Notes under the pieces: model-generated | Databases searched by the model: none | What the model saw: the letters and a program-made list of their open reading frames with translations, nothing else | What the model was told of the DNA's origin: nothing | Shown: piece by piece, positions 53,613 through 64,000 of the stretch | Numbering within the stretch: position 1 is the first letter of the stretch | Layout: every line of letters begins with the position of its first letter | Program-made: the position numbers and the translations under genes | Assembly (NCBI GenBank): GCA_905221605.1 | Contig: CAJNDS010000061.1 | Coordinates: 40,001-104,000, forward strand | Length of the DNA stretch: 64,000 nt | From: Symbiodinium natans | Lineage: Eukaryota > Sar > Dinophyceae > Suessiales > Symbiodiniaceae | Direction of reading: 5' to 3'

Positions 53613-54029
53613 TTGCACGGGGCTTACATTGCTGTCTTCAAAAACAGCAAATCTCATTGACCCATGTGCCTGTCATGTGCCTGTGTCTCGTTGAGGCGCC
53701 GACTGGCCGAAGCCCTTGCCGATCTCAACGTGGCTCAGCTGCACACGGAGCATCCTTTCGCAGACACAGATGCTTTCCATCGCGGGCGCACTGCGTGTGC
53801 CATGCATCCCAGAAGAGCCATGGAGCTTGGGCCATCTGACCAAGGTCGTAGAGACAAATGCCGCGAAGCCCGTGATCGTGCGTGTGGCGGAAACGTCGCA
53901 GCGAGAGGCTAAGCTCAGGGAAGGGGGAGAGCCCCTCTTTTGTTTGAGATTCATATTTTCTTCTGTGTGTCTGGTTCTTCGATTATCAAAGACCCAAAAT
54001 CATGTACATGTCGCTGTGCGCTGTGCGTT

Positions 54030-54160
54030 CTCGGCTGCCCCCCCCCCCCCCCCCCCCCCTTTCCGCCCCCCCCCATGTAGCCCTAAACCCTAAACCCTAA
54101 ACTCTAAACCCTGACCCTAAACCCTAGACCCGAAACCCTAAACCAGCCCTAAACCCTAAA
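54030..54160 (-). repeat. Poly(C) run and telomere-like (CCCTAAA) block
   Basis: A run of about 23 C (54038-54059) and a shorter second run are followed by CCCTAAAC units with variants at 54081-54160. It is 2.8 kb from the first telomere-like block and in the same orientation. Confidence 0.85.
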
Positions 54161-54528
54161 GAAGCAAAACCCCTAAAACCCCAAAAACAACCCGCAACCG
54201 CACCACAGAGGGGCGGTGGGGGGGGACGGGGCAGTGGGCGCAACCGTTCATGTTTTTCTCTCTCTCTGAATCTCTGCTCTCTCCGTTCTCTTTTCTTTGG
54301 TTTCGGTCGCTCTGAGTCGGTCCTAGGTGGGACACGTTGATCCACTTGGCGCGGCACCGCGCAGATTTGGAGGCACATGGTGCTCTGAAAAGTGGTGCTC
54401 TGAAGGCTCTGAAGAGGCTGAGAAAGTGAAAGTCGAAGTCAGTTAAATTGTCACGTCATGTCACGTCGAAAGTCGCAGGGAGTGTGGGGCAGAGAGCCGT
54501 CTTCGAGAGCCTGTTCCATGCAGTACAG

Positions 54529-54594
54529 GTTCGCGGACAAGGAGGCCGTAGAGTTTTGATGTTTGCTGCAGAGTGTGGCCTGGACGATGTTGCC
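54529..54594 (+). CDS. Ankyrin exon fragment
   Basis: After an acceptor (TACAG) the frame reads VRGQGGRRVLMFAAECGLDD, an ankyrin unit. The donor is not fixed. Confidence 0.45.
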
Positions 54595-54899
54595 TGGTCA
54601 GAGCCTCAGCCAGCGACAGTTCGGAAGCACGTGCGTTCTTCTGGACTCTTTTGTTTTCTCCAGGTGGCTACTTCAGTGTCAGGCACTGAACCAAAACATG
54701 ACTCGCATTGACTCAACCTGTCAACTCTTGAGACGCTGAAAGTGTGCAGCCTGTGCAGCATGTGCAGCTGCATGTGGCTTTGTTCACATGCTTTGCACTC
54801 GGCACGCTGAGGCCGCGCTGACCCCGATGCTGTGGATGACAAGGCGACATTGCGGCGTGTGCAATGGTGTCCTTGAAGTACCTCTCATGTCGGATCCGG

Positions 54900-55118
54900 A
54901 TGCATTCTTGCATCTGATATCATTCGCCTGCTTGGGGGATTTGACGGCTGTTGCCGGCGCGCAGGGCGAGACAGCCTTGCTGAAGGCGTGCAATCGCCAG
55001 CTCGCAGCCCAGCGGACCATCTCGGAAACTGCCATTCTCAAAGTCCTGTGTTCTGACCAGCAGAGGTCGGAGGGATTAATGCGAATTCTTTGGGAAGGCG
55101 GCGCCAAAGTTGAGACGC
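54900..55118 (+). CDS. Ankyrin exon fragment
   Basis: Coding-like sequence with GAQGETALLKACNRQLAAQ and MRILWEGGAKVETRP, an ankyrin-type helix-turn-helix pair. The surrounding frame ends at 55153. It extends the ankyrin region to 55.1 kb. Confidence 0.5.
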
Positions 55119-55902
55119 GGCCTCACGAACGTGATGCATTTGCACCCGATTAAATGTTGTTTTGAAAGCTCAGGACTGCGATCAGCAAGTCTCGCGTTCC
55201 TGCGCCGCTTGCTTTGAGTTAGGCCCCTCGTTTCTCCGCGGTACTGTGCTGGTCTACAGTCTACATGTTTACTCGTTCTACCTTTCCCAGGATGTCACGA
55301 CTGCTTCGTCAGTGGAGTGGACATGAGGAGGACGATTGACGGAGAAAGTTTGGCTCTCTGAGAGCTCTCCTCGTGGTGAGCTGCATCTGCTCCGCGAACC
55401 TGCGCTCCGTGAAGCTGGCTCTGTGCCATGTGCTGCCCTTAGATGGTTATATGGGTGCTCAAGGGCAGGCGCTGGTCGATCACACAAAAATCAGAGGACT
55501 ACTTTTTTTTCGGGGTCCGAAAAGGCATCAGAAGGATCATGCGAAGAACGATACATGCTTGTTGCCGGAAGTTCGGTGAGCGCATTCTCAGATGTTTTCG
55601 GCATAGCGGCACCTACACATGGGTGAATTCCCGCCCGCACTGATGGCCTGAGCAAGCCTGTCCGACGCAGCGGAACTGCCCGCATGCAACCGGGAACAGG
55701 TGGAGAGCCGGCTGGCTGGAAAAACTAGTCGGATCAACATGTAGTACGATTGAAGCGAGCGCGAAGACCACTCCCAAGCCGATCAGGCTACCGAAGTTCG
55801 CCTGGAGGGTCTAGGGCTCAGAACAACGGTCGAGGGTGTACCTGTTCTATTCCATTCAAGCAGAGCACAATGGAGTTGAGGAGAGTAACAAATCATGGCG
55901 TG

Positions 55903-55997
55903 AAGTAGCAGTAGCAGTAGCAGTAGCAGTAGCAGTAGCAGTAACAGTAGCAGTAGCAGTAGCGGTAGCAGTAGCAGTAGCAGTAGCAGTAGCAGAT
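55903..55997 (+). repeat. (GTAGCA)n hexanucleotide microsatellite
   Basis: About 15 copies with a few substitutions (GTAACA, GCGGTA). Confidence 0.95.
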
Positions 55998-56304
55998 ATA
56001 TTGTTGAAATGTTTTTTGAGTGCAAAAGTGTTTTTGATTTGGTTTGCGCTTTTTTGTGTTTTTTCCTGACCTGGCTCTTTGTTTGTCTCTGATCTTGCTT
56101 TTGTATGTTTTCTGAATATTTGTGGTTCTATAGTGTTGTGAAGCGTTTGACCCTTGCGGCTTCTATATATTTGTGAATCGTTTGACGCTTGACGCTGGCG
56201 GCTTCTAGAGACCAGAGGTTTTGGTTTACTTTGTTATACTGCAGCTGAGACGTCGAGTTTCCATTGGGGAGGAAGGGAGGGAAATAACCATGACAGGTGC
56301 TTTG

Positions 56305-56326
56305 GTCGTGGCCATTTTGGCTACAG
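56305..56326 (+). other. Spliced-leader-like 22-mer (possible relict dinoSL)
   Basis: The bases here, with GCCATTTTGGCT at 56311-56322, agree with the dinoflagellate spliced leader at 18 of 22 positions by my count. A relict leader marks the 5' end of a reverse-transcribed mRNA, but no clear gene follows. Confidence 0.35.
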
Positions 56327-58801
56327 GGCCATAGTGTTTTGTTCCCACCCGCAGGGTTTGATACGGCATTCAAGGGTGAAAACTTAGGTCAGTGGGCTTC
56401 AACGGGGTGGTCAGGATTCACGGTTTTTGGGGGTGGGGGGGGGGGGGGGGGGGGATCGGGAATGGAGACGGGAGGCGGTGGGGGAGGAAAGGGTAGGGGT
56501 GCCGGGAAGTAGGTCGGGGGTTCGAAGGGATCCGTGAAAAATGGGCAAGCTTTCGGGCATCATAAGAATTGATTTTGTATGGCGCGCTGTGCGCAATGCC
56601 AGGGAAGTGGGTCCTATTTGGAATCCCACCCTCTAAAGAGCGCCTAAGTCTTCGTTGGTTCAGGGAGGTGGGCGGCATGTCCAATATCAATGCAGCAGAA
56701 GAATGGGCATGAAGAAGAGCTGAGTTGCTGCATGCGCTTCCGGGCTGGTCACGCTGCGTTTGTTCTGGTGCTCTTGCCACTGGATGTTCTGCACTGTTTG
56801 ACCGACGTTTTGCCACACGTGAACTTGAGAAATGTTTTATTTGTTTGCATTGTGTGCGGCTGCAGCTGATGTCAACTCTGCAGAGGTCGCCAACTGTCTG
56901 GATCAATGACTTATTATCCTGCTGGTCTTGGCATCCATCGAGTGGGTCACAGTTCTACTCTGCGGTGGCGATCTCTGCAACCAGCTCAGCGACGGCAAGC
57001 TCACGACTTGGAAGACTGGCGCAGCGCCACACGATTCTTCATCGCACGAGAAATTGCCACAAGAGCCGCAAGCGCAGCGGTGGTCCACGGTGAAGTAGGT
57101 CGCGAGTGACCTGTCAAACCTGCCAGCCGGTTGAGTGTGAGGCTAGAGTTTGAGCAAGACTCTGTCAACGTTTTCGCTTTCTCATTGACCCAGCTTAAAA
57201 GGAATTGGCCATAGTCAGCGCAGTGCTCTCATGAGTGATGACACTCTTGATGGCTTGGTCGTGGTCTACTGCGGCAGCAACTTTCGAAGGATCCGCCCTG
57301 CCTGGCAGGTTGGAGCCATGATGCGTGGTCCTTCTCCGCCCAGGCCTGCGAAGCCGCTGCGGAAGCTTAAGTGTGTTTCCCAACACTTCTCAGCTTACAC
57401 CCTGCTGTGTTGCGAGGCTGGTATGGTCACACGTTCCTGGCGCTGCAGCTAGGCTGTTCACAGTCTGTTCACGTGTGCTCACATTTTGGAAGACATGAGA
57501 ATGTGCTACAAGCTGTGCCTAGAGAGTCGTGGTTCTCGTGATGCTTGCGTTGTTTTGATGGCAGGATCCCGCCGAGGACGACAAGCAATGTCATAACCAG
57601 GTTTCCGTGTTGCTTTAGCCAGAGGAGTGCGTGCAACAACTGGTCGTTTAGAGGTCAAGAAGACTAGTTCGCATGCAACTTTTGGTCATGCAACATGGCC
57701 TGCTTCCCTTGTCTGGCCTGCCACCAACGGGCTGCTTACCGCATGTCATGTGGCTCACCCACGAAGGAATTCAGAGAGCGCGCGCTACGGAGCATCTCGA
57801 GCGTACCACCGGTCCATCTAGGGCCGAGAGCATCGGATAAAGTCTTTTTGCAGCCAAGCTGAGAAGAATCTCGATCCGAAGACCGGCCGCTCAGATCATT
57901 TTCCTAAGAAAGTCCACAGCCACAGCTTACTTTCCTCTTCTGTAATCGGTCGAGCGAGTTGCCTGTCATGGTGTTGTTGGCGCCACACATGTGTTACGTG
58001 CCGTGAACGCAGGCAGGCTCCTGTTCAAGCAGCAGGGGCTCGGCAGGCTGCCTTCGCTTGCTCTCTGCTCTCCTTGACCCAGCCGGTTAAAAGTTGCAGT
58101 TCAAGCATACTCTTGCAGGTCCCTCGGCTGTGCCTGCCCAACCACTCTGCCCAACCATCACATGCATGGGCACCAGGCAAGCTTGTGAAGAGTGTAGCAT
58201 GATGTAGCATGTGTAGCGTTTCAGCCCTCTGCCAAGCTGGGAGGCGCACTGAGTCCGGTCAAGACCCTGAGGGCGCGCTTCCCTCAGCGCGGTCGTAAGA
58301 GATGTCAGCCCCCTCTGCATCACCTTGCCGGCAGAAGGTAGAGGCCGTTGAATGGAACACCCTTGAAATCCTTCCGCAGGTTTGAGCAGGTTGGAGTCCA
58401 GCCCCCACATCGCAGCCTGCAAAACGAGAATATATCTTGGAACTCCTTGAAGTGCTGTGAAAATCCGTGATACTGTAACAGCTGGAAAGCCGTGCAGAGC
58501 TAATGCTAGCTAGTAGATCCGCGAGCACGAGGTTCAAGGAAGTAGCGCAACTCCTTTTTTGAGCCGAGCGTCCATAGGGTGTGCCTTATCGTTTCCGGAA
58601 GCAAAGCCAAGCACACAGGTGTATCTGCAAACCAGCCTTTGCAACACAAATGGCAGCCAAGGGACGTGCTGAGCCAGTCGATGCAAGCTGCTCCCTGGCT
58701 GCATGACAGGAGTCAAGTAGGAATCAAGCGAATCAAGAAGGAGTCGAGTTGATGATTGAGCGAGGTGCCGTTGCAGGGCTCGTCTGCTCGGTGCTCAGAC
58801 G

Positions 58802-61734
58802 ATGATCTGCAGCTTCCCTGACCATCGGTGGATCCTTAAGTTTTGCTTTCTTGCCCTCAAGTTTCAGATGGATGCTTTCGTTACCCTAAACGGCATGATG
58901 GCCAACTCTAGAACAACAGGTGACCAACATGCTGAACCCCAGAACCTCTACGCCTGCAATTTCGGTCAGTTTTGTTTCCTTCAGGGTTACATTTTCTTTA
59001 CTGATTCATTCTTTATGCATGCCGCTGCCATATTCTCGGGAGGGTTACGCTGTTTTCTCACTTGCACTGCTCCTGTCCGCTTCCTTGTGCTCTTTGCTTC
59101 CCCAGCTTCTTCAGTTGTCAACAGGCGTTTCCTGCATGCTGTGCAGGAAGCTCCTGCAAACTTACTTAGTTTCTGCCGAGCTCCCGAAATCTAAGGCAGA
59201 AACTACATGACCTTGGTAAACTAGGAGATGCATGAAGTGACCTTTTGCAGGTGCTCTCGTAAACTTTACCTTAGGTTTCCTGTGTCATGGAGAGTGATCC
59301 GTCACAGGGCTTCCCAGGGCTTCCGGCTATAAGTTGCGCCTGGCTGGATGTCCAGGGTTGTGCGCTGCAACCTGAATAGTTCACCCCCACTTTGGGGAAG
59401 TAGCAACGGTGTGTAGCGCAACTCCTAAAGCCAAAAAGAGCCTAGAGCCTGAAAGCTGAATCCCTCCCTACGCCTCCGAATCCCCAGACCAAGCCCCACG
59501 TCTGACGCCACCGAGCGCAAGTGGCCAGGGGTACGAGTATGACGGTCGCCATATTCTTTCGGTGGTTCGATGCCACGCCTATTTTTTCTCCTTGTTCCGA
59601 CTTTTTTTTTTTTTAACTTAGTTGGGTGTAGGCCGAAGGCCGAGGCCTCTGGGGGTTCTGCGGCTCACACTCCAAAACCCAAAGTCCCCGAAGTCAAGGT
59701 CGACCTGTCGGCTCCTCCGAGGTCTGGGTGCCCCACATGACAAGACATGCGTGGTGCTGTGGGGTTTCCCAGATTCAGGGTTCCTATAGGATTTGATGGG
59801 GTACGTACGTATTTACTTCCCCTACTTTGGGGAAGTGCCCATGGGCTGGCTCTGCACTCGAACAGGTACGGGGCGCCAGTGGACATGCTCAGCCGAACGG
59901 TGGCAGTCAGCAGGATCTGATCCCGATGATGTTGTGTCGGTGCATCGCAGAATCGCATGACTACTTGTGTTTGGGGATGTTTGGACGTTCCAGGCATGTG
60001 CCGGAGCATGGAAGCTTTAGAGCAACTTCGCCAACACGACTTGCCCTCGGCTCATTCCTCGCCAGTCCCAAGGCACGGTGCTCAGAGAACATCGGGGGGC
60101 TTTCGCATATCTACAGATTTCCAAGAACGGAGCGGCGCTTTTGATCTCTACAGGCAAAGCAGCCAGTGTACTTCCGCCCAGTACAGCTTCTCGGTGGAAA
60201 AGCCGCATGGGGCATCATGGACCGACGCATTCTTTCTCCAGGTGTGCTTCATTCACTCTGCTCCTCGTTGGTGGTGTTGCAGGCTATCACCGACAGCGCA
60301 AACCGCGTACCGACGAGTGGCAGCGCCGACAAGATTGCACTGCACGGTGGTGTGAAGAAGTTTTGCTCGAGGGCAGCAAGCAAGATGTAGCAACATGGCA
60401 AGGCCTCCCCTGGCCCGGTCTTCGCTTGCTGGGTTCCCTGAGTTGTCTGACATCTGTTGACATGCAAATAGATTCCGGTTTTGATTCGACTGATCGAGGC
60501 CCACGAACGATGTCAGGTGACGGCTTCTTTCGGAGCTGACGCGCATTCTGTCTGCTCTGCGACTGGGACGGAAAATGTGTCGTTGCGAATGCTTAGCAGC
60601 TCCCTCAGGCAACAAGCAAGATTCTGTAGAATGTGACTTCATGTCGGCTACTGAAGCTGATACATGTCTGACTGCAGCCGCTTTGAGCGGCATAATTGGC
60701 CCTCTTTTCAGGACACCTTAGCCCTAGTGCATTGTGAACAGACAGGTGCCATTACAGCTTGAGGATCTGTCGCACCTAACTACTTTGGCCAACCCCCGTC
60801 TACTTTTGTCTTAAAGCCGTAATGTGAACTTTCGAAAGGCCGCAGCATATGTCACCGCCCCTGGTCGGCCATGGCGCCCGAAGATCAAGCGAAGTTGGAA
60901 ACCCTCGCCAGGAATCTCAAGACAGTGGACGACTCAACTTCCAGGAAGCCTATTCAGGAGGCAGTGTCACAGCATCATTGTTAGCAAGCTGTGTTTTGAG
61001 GTGGTGCAGGCACCGCTGGAATACGATGTGCCCCGGACAAAGCAGGAGTGTTGAAGACTCGAACGTACCAGTACCATCCTGTGAGATTCCATGGGCGTTA
61101 TATGGCGTTATTCTTCTGTGTCACGTATCCTACATCCGCTTGGACCCATCTCCCATCCGTGTCCTGAGTGCTTTGCATCAGGTCACCGGGAGCGCAGGGA
61201 GCGCTGCCGCAGCCGAGGACGAAGAGGACGAGGTGCCGCGATGGGCTGCGGCTTCCAGCGCTTCGCGAACTTCGTAGGCTAAGGAGTCAGGAGGTCGCTG
61301 TCGAGTGTTCAGCTATGTTCAGCTTCGTGAGATGTTGTCCCCTTGCATTCTGCCCTGGAAGCCTGTGGCTTCGTCCAATTCCTTGTTGCTGCACTGTGCA
61401 TTGGCCATCATGCCTGTGGGCATGGCCTGTGGATCCCAGCGTAACCTGCCATCCATACTGGGACGATCGTAGCTGCGAGCTGCTGCCTAGACACACTCGT
61501 TTTCTGCCAAGGCAGAAACATCGACACCAACAGCGGCAAGACCAGTAACGGCTTGAAAAAACGACAGCAGTAGCAAGGGTAGGAGGATGAGGAGCCTGGT
61601 GTATCCCAGTGCACCTGACAAGCTAGCGAGGCTCGGGTGCAGGTTAGGGCGGGTACTCCGTAGTGCTCCCAGCGCAATAGATCAGGTTGCAAAGTTTGCG
61701 CAACAGGGTTTCCTCTTAAAACTCAGGGGATTTT

Positions 61735-61768
<34 letters not shown>

Positions 61769-63429
61769 CATTATTATACAAAAAATGTTGATGACAACTT
61801 TGGGGGGCAGTCTAGGCAGAACTGCCGATCTTCGATGCTCCGGATGGCAGTAATGTTGGGAGGCCGGGACGTCAGATTGCTTGTGACTCATGAAAGGGAT
61901 CCTGCCACTGAACCGCCGTTGAGGCTGCGCATAGCGGGAACTGTGCAGGGCTATCCTGCAGGCGCTTACAGCCGAGCGTTTTTGGCTGGAGACATGAATA
62001 CGAACATCTGTGCAAAGGCGACTGGCTGCACCTCACAAGACAGGAAGTGGTACGGCTGCAGGCAGGGCATGCCGGAAACGGCATGGGTCGTCCCCAGGGC
62101 TGGGATTTGAGATTGACAGGTGCATGGATGTGCCAGGAAGGTCAAGTCAGCAGTTTCTAGCTGACCCCAAGTGCAGCAACAGCCGTCGAAGCAAGCCTGC
62201 ATGGCACCTGCAAGTTCACGACATGGCATGCAAGCTACTTGCTCGAAGCTTGATGGCAGGCTTGGAGCCATTAGGGCAGTTCAGCTTTCAATAAACATTG
62301 CGCACAGCAAGAGGATATTCCAAAAGCTCCCAAGTGCTCCAGGGAACGAAAACGATGCGCTTAGGGCCACCCTGGCAGCGTGTGGGATCTCCAGCGTAGG
62401 TTGAGACCAGCTTCTTTAGTGCATTTCTGTGCATCTACTACTCGTACCAATGGATCTCTTTCTTTGCAACCTTACTGATGTTGAACGGAACCGACAAATT
62501 GAAGACCTGAGCAGCAAATACACTGGTAGGACAGTCCCTGATCAGCCACTGATGCACGTTGTCACGCTGCAAGGTGATATCTGTTCGTCCTTCGTTTTGA
62601 CTACCTCATAGTCGCGCACAGGAGCAGGGGGCGCTGGATCCAGACTTGAAAGAGGTATGGGCAGGGGCCCAAGAAGATGTGGGTCGCTTATATGCCTGTC
62701 AGCTGGTGACCATGGGTCTTGTGGTAAGGTGCAATTGGACTTTTGTGCCCGGCTCCTACGCGAGCGCTCCTGTTGCGGGTGGTAGATCCTGCAATGTAAA
62801 GATTTCGAACAGAAATGGTATCAACAATTGAGACCCGCGTGTACCTACAGTACCTTGGAACTCGAGCGCGCTGCGCTGCAGGTCTCGCAGCGGGCTCGTG
62901 TGGCGCCACGAGCGGAGCTCTGTTGACATGAATCCCCGTACTGATGGGGCGCTGCCCTTTGCAAACGGCAAGGCTGGGCACAGATTGATGTGGAGATGAT
63001 CTACCTTGAGGTGCAGTGTCAAACAGTCCAGATTTACTGTGTGACTGGTTGCCGCGGCAGCTCGACGCACGACAGGCGCTGGAGTTTTCATGGCCTGGCA
63101 TTCCTGGCGAGTTCGTCACCTACACAGTGCAGTGGAGGACGCACGCCCAGCTTTCGGACCCATCCTGCATGTCCACGGAAGACGTCATAGCTGGAATTAG
63201 GTGAGTTCCCGAAGCCTTGTCAAATCCCTTCAAGCTGCGCAGGAGCAGCGCAGAGAGCGGCCTTGAGACTGGCCAGGCCAAGGAGGAGACAGTGGGCGAT
63301 GCCGTCCAAGTCCCAGTCGTGTAGAGTACTTGCACTTTTTTCACTTTGTGCCTCTTTGTGCTGTGTTACCTGTGTCTGCCTGGGACAACTGCTGCAATGC
63401 TCGTGCCGGCTCGAGCCTAATTTTTATCG
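58802..63429. other. No firmly supported gene
   Basis: 58802-59194 opens a 130-codon frame with aromatic, hydrophobic segments, possibly membrane exons. About 60075-60200 (KNGAALLISTGKAAS) is weakly ankyrin-like. 61734-61768 is (CA)n(TA)n. 63016-63200 has an ORF ending at a good GTGAGT donor (63201) and could be an exon. None is secure. Confidence 0.4.
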
Positions 63430-63664
63430 ATGTTCATGATGAAACAACTGGCAGGCCTTGTCCCAAGGCAGGGGCTAAGCCGCTGCTTCATACCTTCCAT
63501 CCGAAATATATCGGCTGGCAGAGTTCGGGACGGAGAAGACGAGGTCCAGGATGTTGTGATCGGTGCCGGCGTTGTTGGGGTCTGCACGGCCTACAGCCTA
63601 GCAAGGCAGGGACGCAAGGTGAAGGTCTTGGACCAAAGCTCGGGTCCAGCCCATGGCTCCAGCT
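63430..63664 (+). CDS. FAD-dependent oxidoreductase, first exon (organelle-targeted)
   Basis: ATG 63430 is followed by a basic, hydroxylated, acid-poor leader of about 30 residues, like a mitochondrial or plastid presequence. VQDVVIGAGVVGVCTAYSLA follows, with GxGxxG and then VKVLDQSSGPAHGSS: the first beta-alpha-beta of a DAO/DadA-type flavoprotein, the Asp after the second strand binding the FAD ribose. The frame stops at 63667, but a GC donor at 63665 would end the exon in the middle of the codon after GSS, where relatives continue with an aromatic residue. The rest of the gene lies beyond 63665 or outside the window. The substrate cannot be told from this part. Confidence 0.65.
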
Positions 63665-64000
63665 GCTAGACGGGTACTTGGGGAGTCCTGAGAAGCTCCC
63701 ATAAGGCTACCTACTCAACTTAAGGGCGCTCATGCAACTCCTCTCTTTTGTTGGACCTGGGTCTTAAGTACATAAAGTCGTTGCCTCTTTGTCGTGCTCT
63801 TTGTCGTGCTCTTTGTCGTGCTTTCCGAATCGCAACGCATCACAAAACTTGACCTTTTTTATGTTCCGGAGGGCGCAACAGATGCGACCGCACCCTCTTC
63901 ACCGCATCCTGCTTGTTCTGAGGCTGGATCAATGGGACCCTCGTTTGCCCGTCGCTGATGCTGCCATGGACTGGTCCGCAATTGATTCCCAAGGTGTTCA
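63665..64000. other. Probable intron of the flavoprotein gene
   Basis: No second exon is recognised. Three copies of TTTGTCGTGCTC lie at 63789-63826. Confidence 0.4.

Larger units (their letters stand above)
55154..58801. other. No supported gene; simple repeats
   Basis: 55903-55997 is a (GTAGCA)n array. 56430-56453 is a poly(G) run. Frames up to 162 codons show no domain. A patch at about 57225-57380 (GLVVVYCGSNFRRIRP) is unrecognised. Confidence 0.45.

Overview
The window reads as nuclear DNA of a dinoflagellate, most likely a Symbiodiniaceae-type alga (inference). The evidence is: GT-, GC- and GA-AG introns of about 80-360 bp, proposed from the reading frame of conserved folds; TTTAGGG-type interstitial telomere repeats; one stretch resembling the dinoflagellate spliced leader; very many retroelement remnants and tandem repeats; and all well supported genes on the + strand. 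There is no operon structure, and most long open frames are shadows or read-through of simple repeats.

Layout. 1-1.83 kb is a decayed copy of a block repeated at 29.95-31.85 kb; it carries a 113-bp poly(A) retroinsertion with a 15-bp target duplication that the other copy lacks. 3.97-13.59 kb is a nearly complete tyrosine-recombinase (YR) retroelement. Its terminal repeats are split in the order A1 - genes - B1/A2 - extra small ORF - B2, as in Ngaro/PAT elements. Its gene order (YR, then Gag-like zinc finger, methyltransferase-like region, reverse transcriptase and RNase H) puts the YR first rather than last. 15.9-19.4 kb holds remnants of two other element types: an LTR-type integrase followed by a dioxygenase-like domain, and a Polinton/Ginger-like integrase, with minisatellites and a mosaic repeat between them.

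20.9-23.15 kb encodes a large intronless PLP aminotransferase. 24.0-29.4 kb is a repeat field: nine-base tandem arrays, a 465-bp palindrome, and a 1.3-kb CTA/ATTACT microsatellite. 31.55-33.05 kb is a probable secreted protein of unknown function, followed by a Thr-rich stalk with a PAN/apple-like domain (33.5-34.0 kb).

37.0-38.25 kb is an EF-hand gene whose calcium loops are completed only by splicing. 42.7-55.1 kb carries many ankyrin-repeat exons, four of whose junctions can be reconstructed. A single-exon SpoU/TrmH RNA methyltransferase (51.4-52.3 kb) sits among them next to telomere-like repeats. The window ends in the first exon of a probable organelle-targeted FAD oxidoreductase (63.43 kb). 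Long stretches between these have no recognisable gene.
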